The notes under the pieces were generated by a model. It saw nothing but the letters and a program-made list of their open reading frames with translations. It searched no databases and was not told the DNA's origin. The translations under genes were made by a program, and so were the position numbers. Shown one piece after another: positions 7,243-8,542 of a DNA stretch of 8,542 nucleotides. Source of the stretch: Verrucomicrobia bacterium UBA2970 (GTDB lineage Bacteria > Verrucomicrobiota > Verrucomicrobiia > Limisphaerales > AAA164-E04); contig DEAY01000494.1 in assembly GCA_002348345.1 (NCBI GenBank), positions 1-8,542 on the forward strand, given 5' to 3'. Positions within the stretch are counted from its first letter, which is position 1, and every line of letters begins with the position of its first letter.

Positions 7243-7271
7243 ACTCTAACAAAACCCCGATCATTGAACAA
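7243..7271 (-). promoter_or_regulatory. Weak promoter candidate ahead of the metallohydrolase gene
   Basis: On the minus strand TTGTTC (7271-7266) and TAGAGT (7248-7243) are spaced by 17 bases. The -10 box ends 3 bases before the first ATG (7239) and 6 bases before the second (7236). If it is used, the mRNA would begin at about the second ATG, a leaderless arrangement like that proposed for uvrB. The -35 box matches consensus only in TTG, so this is tentative. Confidence 0.25.
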
Positions 7272-7301
7272 CGGGCACCCGCCGACACTGGAGCGACGAT
7301 C

Positions 7302-7769
7302 CTATCGCCCTCGCATGGCCTTCCCTTCGTCACCGTCGACAAAGGGGTTCTCGACCATTCGCTCGATGGCCTGTCGACTCCCAACGATCTCCCGAGAGGT
7401 CAATCCACGAAGGGCCCCGCCTTGAGAAGACCGCTCGATCCGCCGAATTACTTCCTCCGCAGTGATCAGGTCCATGCATCGAGCCAGGCGACCGACGGGC
7501 GATCGAAAAAGTCGACCCTGGACATCTCGCTCATCGCCGTCCCCGAATGGGTAAACCCGATCCTTCCAACAGCCCCCTTGAAGCGCCACAGACCAGCGTT
7601 CCCAAGTTTTGAATAAATTGATGATCCGGATAGGCTTCCCAATGGCAGGCTCCCGGCCCCCCGCCGGCGCCACGCAGGGGCGAAAGGGTCGCCCTCCACG
7701 GTGGTAAGCCCGCTCTGCAGCGCCGTCGAATCAATCAGCCGCCAGTAAGTATTGAAGAAGGTCTACCAT
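7302..7769 (-). pseudogene. Possible decayed gene or dispersed element (broken coding-like frames)
   Basis: Starting from an ATG at 7769, the frame reads MVDLLQYLLAAD, meets TGA, and then stays open for more than 140 codons to the TAG at 7302-7304. In its first 100 bases the adjacent frame looks more protein-like and GC-rich at third positions (FNTYWRLIDSTALQSGL, then VEGDPFAPAWRR); it ends at a TGA near 7466. The switch in coding character between frames, with stops on both sides, is what a frameshifted pseudogene would give. I recognise no protein family in any frame. A GC-rich block at about 7650-7720 stands out from the flanks. The alternative is simply non-coding DNA with chance open frames. 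Confidence 0.2.
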
Positions 7770-7818
7770 GATTCAGCGTCCCCCCAATCCCTCAACCGTA
7801 TGAGCAACGATCGACGTT

Positions 7819-7836
7819 CCCTGAGCCCACTCAGGG
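7819..7836. other. Perfect 7-bp hairpin
   Basis: CCCTGAG and CTCAGGG pair perfectly around a CCCA tetraloop. It lies about 105 bases downstream of the UxaA-family stop codon on that gene's strand. No T-run follows on either strand. It could be a backup terminator or mRNA-stabilising stem, or part of the unidentified element around it. Confidence 0.3.
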
Positions 7837-7905
7837 CCCTTGTTGGCTGCGATCATTGCGGAACACTCCATCCTTGGTTGTATTCACCAGCAATTGGACC
7901 ACCCT

Positions 7906-7941
7906 AGAAAAGCGGCCGATGTCTTTCATCTAAGGACCGCT
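7906..7941 (-). terminator. Intrinsic terminator of the UxaA-family gene
   Basis: Immediately after the TAG stop (7944-7942), the minus strand reads AGCGGTC, a 17-base loop, then GGCCGCT. This gives a 7-bp stem with one G-U pair, followed directly by TTTCT (the final stem T makes it TTTTCT). Stem, position and U-tract together fit a Rho-independent terminator, although the loop is long. Confidence 0.55.
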
Positions 7942-8542
7942 CTATAGAATTGGGCCGATGTCCCACGGAGCAAATTCTTCGTCGCCCATTCCAGCTAACT
8001 CACTCTTGGTCCGCTCGCCATCGGCCACGGAAAGGATTTTCTCAAAGATCCGACAGCCCACCTCTTCAACGGTCTCTGATCCATCCAAGACCGTCCCTGC
8101 GTTGATGTCCATATCGTCTTCCATCCAATGATACAGAGGACTGTTCGTCGCAATTTTGATGCAGGGCGAGGGCTTACACCCATAAACACTACCCCGTCCC
8201 GTGGTGAAGGTTGCCACGTTGCATCCCCCACTGACCAGGCCGGTCATGCTCACAGGATCATTGCCCGGGGTATCCATGAAACAGAGTCCCTGGGCCTTAA
8301 TGGGCTCCGCGTAACGATAGACCTCAGCGAGAGGCGATTGACCCGCCTTGGCGATCGCGCCCAGGCTCTTTTCATAGATGGTCGACAGCCCCCCTTCTTT
8401 GTTTCCGTACGATGGGTTGTTGTCAATCGATGCGTTATGGAGCTTCACATGGTCCTCCCACCATCGAATCAGGTCGATCAATTTGCGTCCCACCGCTTCC
8501 GATTCCACCCGCCGAGTCAGAAGATGTTCGGCTCCGTAAACC
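7942..8542 (-). CDS. UxaA-family dehydratase (altronate dehydratase-like), C-terminal part (5' truncated)
   Basis: The 199 visible residues correspond to roughly the last 40% of UxaA-family proteins (about 500 residues). The frame is open to the window edge, reading VYGAEHLLTRR there, so the GTG at 8506-8508 is not the real start. Family hallmarks are NPSYGNKEGGLSTIYEKSLG, FMDTPGNDPVSMTG, FTTGRGSVYGCKPSPCIKIATN, EDDMDINAG, VEEVG and GDEEFAPW. Altronate dehydratase turns D-altronate into 2-keto-3-deoxygluconate in cytoplasmic galacturonate breakdown and needs a divalent metal such as Fe2+ or Mn2+. The same fold also serves galactarate dehydratase and other sugar-acid dehydratases, so the substrate is not certain. 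The N-terminal SAF domain, if present, lies beyond the window. A good terminator follows directly, so this is the last gene of its transcription unit; any partner genes lie upstream, out of view. Confidence 0.93.
   Translation of the reverse strand, partial: VYGAEHLLTRRVESEAVGRKLIDLIRWWEDHVKLHNASIDNNPSYGNKEGGLSTIYEKSLGAIAKAGQSPLAEVYRYAEPIKAQGLCFMDTPGNDPVSMTGLVSGGCNVATFTTGRGSVYGCKPSPCIKIATNSPLYHWMEDDMDINAGTVLDGSETVEEVGCRIFEKILSVADGERTKSELAGMGDEEFAPWDIGPIL

Larger units (their letters stand above)
7240..7941. other. 700-bp region without a recognisable intact gene
   Basis: No frame here matches a family I know. On the minus strand several frames look coding-like but are broken. One runs 7302-7673 (123 codons, containing LITAEEVIRRIERS and ending in TAG 62 bases before the metallohydrolase ATG). 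Another runs 7466 to about 7762 and contains FNTYWRLIDSTALQSGL and VEGDPFAPAWRR. A tiny frame at 7773-7856 encodes 27 residues beginning MIAANKGPEW, with GGAG nine bases before its ATG. Together they could be a decayed gene, a dispersed repeat or chance. The terminator after the UxaA-family gene and a hairpin at 7819-7836 are listed separately. No tRNA or mobile-element ends were seen. Confidence 0.45.

Noticed and set aside
6960..7616. 218-codon plus-strand open frame antisense to the start of the metallohydrolase gene
   Set aside because: Its first part is the antisense shadow of a well-supported gene, and the rest has no similarity or coding signals.
7773..7871. Small minus-strand frame of 27-32 residues with GGAG upstream of its inner ATG
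   Set aside because: Too short to judge, contains the 7819-7836 hairpin, and matches nothing I know; mentioned only as part of the unexplained region.
7914..7962. Ten-base direct repeat GGCCGATGTC at 7914-7923 and 7953-7962
   Set aside because: Two copies 39 bases apart, one within the UxaA-family coding end and one in the terminator; no sign of an insertion or attachment site.
1..8542. CRISPR array, insertion sequence, integrase, defence or toxin-antitoxin genes, tRNA or rRNA
   Set aside because: No spaced repeats, transposase or integrase motifs, terminal inverted repeats, or cloverleaf-like sequence was found by reading either strand.

Overview
The window is ordinary, gene-dense bacterial chromosome with moderately high GC. 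It holds housekeeping and solute-handling genes and no mobile element, CRISPR array, rRNA or tRNA gene that I can see. The gene mix fits a Planctomycetota or Verrucomicrobiota-type heterotroph: a short methionyl-tRNA synthetase, UvrB, a secreted CehA/McbA-type metallohydrolase, and a UxaA-family sugar-acid dehydratase. That placement is an impression from gene content and sequence style and is not proven.

Layout. 1-776 (+) is the 3' part of metG, cut by the window start. 777-1145 is a convergent intergenic stretch with two hairpins. 1146-3179 (-) is a complete uvrB. 3180-3391 is a divergent regulatory region, with a good promoter for a possibly leaderless uvrB mRNA and a perfect 7-bp inverted repeat ahead of the next gene. 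3392-4687 (+) is a dicarboxylate/amino acid:cation symporter, followed 41 nt later by an AEC-family permease (4729-5646, +). The 3' end of the permease gene overlaps by 78 bp the 3' end of a convergent gene for an exported metallohydrolase (5569-7239, -). 7240-7941 is about 700 bp with no recognisable intact gene; it contains coding-like but broken reading frames on the minus strand and a terminator. 7942-8542 (-) is the C-terminal part of a UxaA/altronate dehydratase-family enzyme that runs off the window.

How the genes fit together. The two transporters probably form one transcription unit moving organic anions such as dicarboxylates, acidic amino acids or related acids. The UxaA-family enzyme and the secreted hydrolase suggest growth on plant- or algal-derived organics, but nothing here ties these genes into one pathway. 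metG and uvrB are unrelated housekeeping neighbours.

I see no clear new biological system. The points most worth checking are: the broken-frame block at 7302-7769, which could be a decayed gene or a dispersed repeat; substitutions in two cation-binding motifs of the symporter; the possible leaderless uvrB promoter; and the antisense-coded tail shared by the permease and hydrolase genes.
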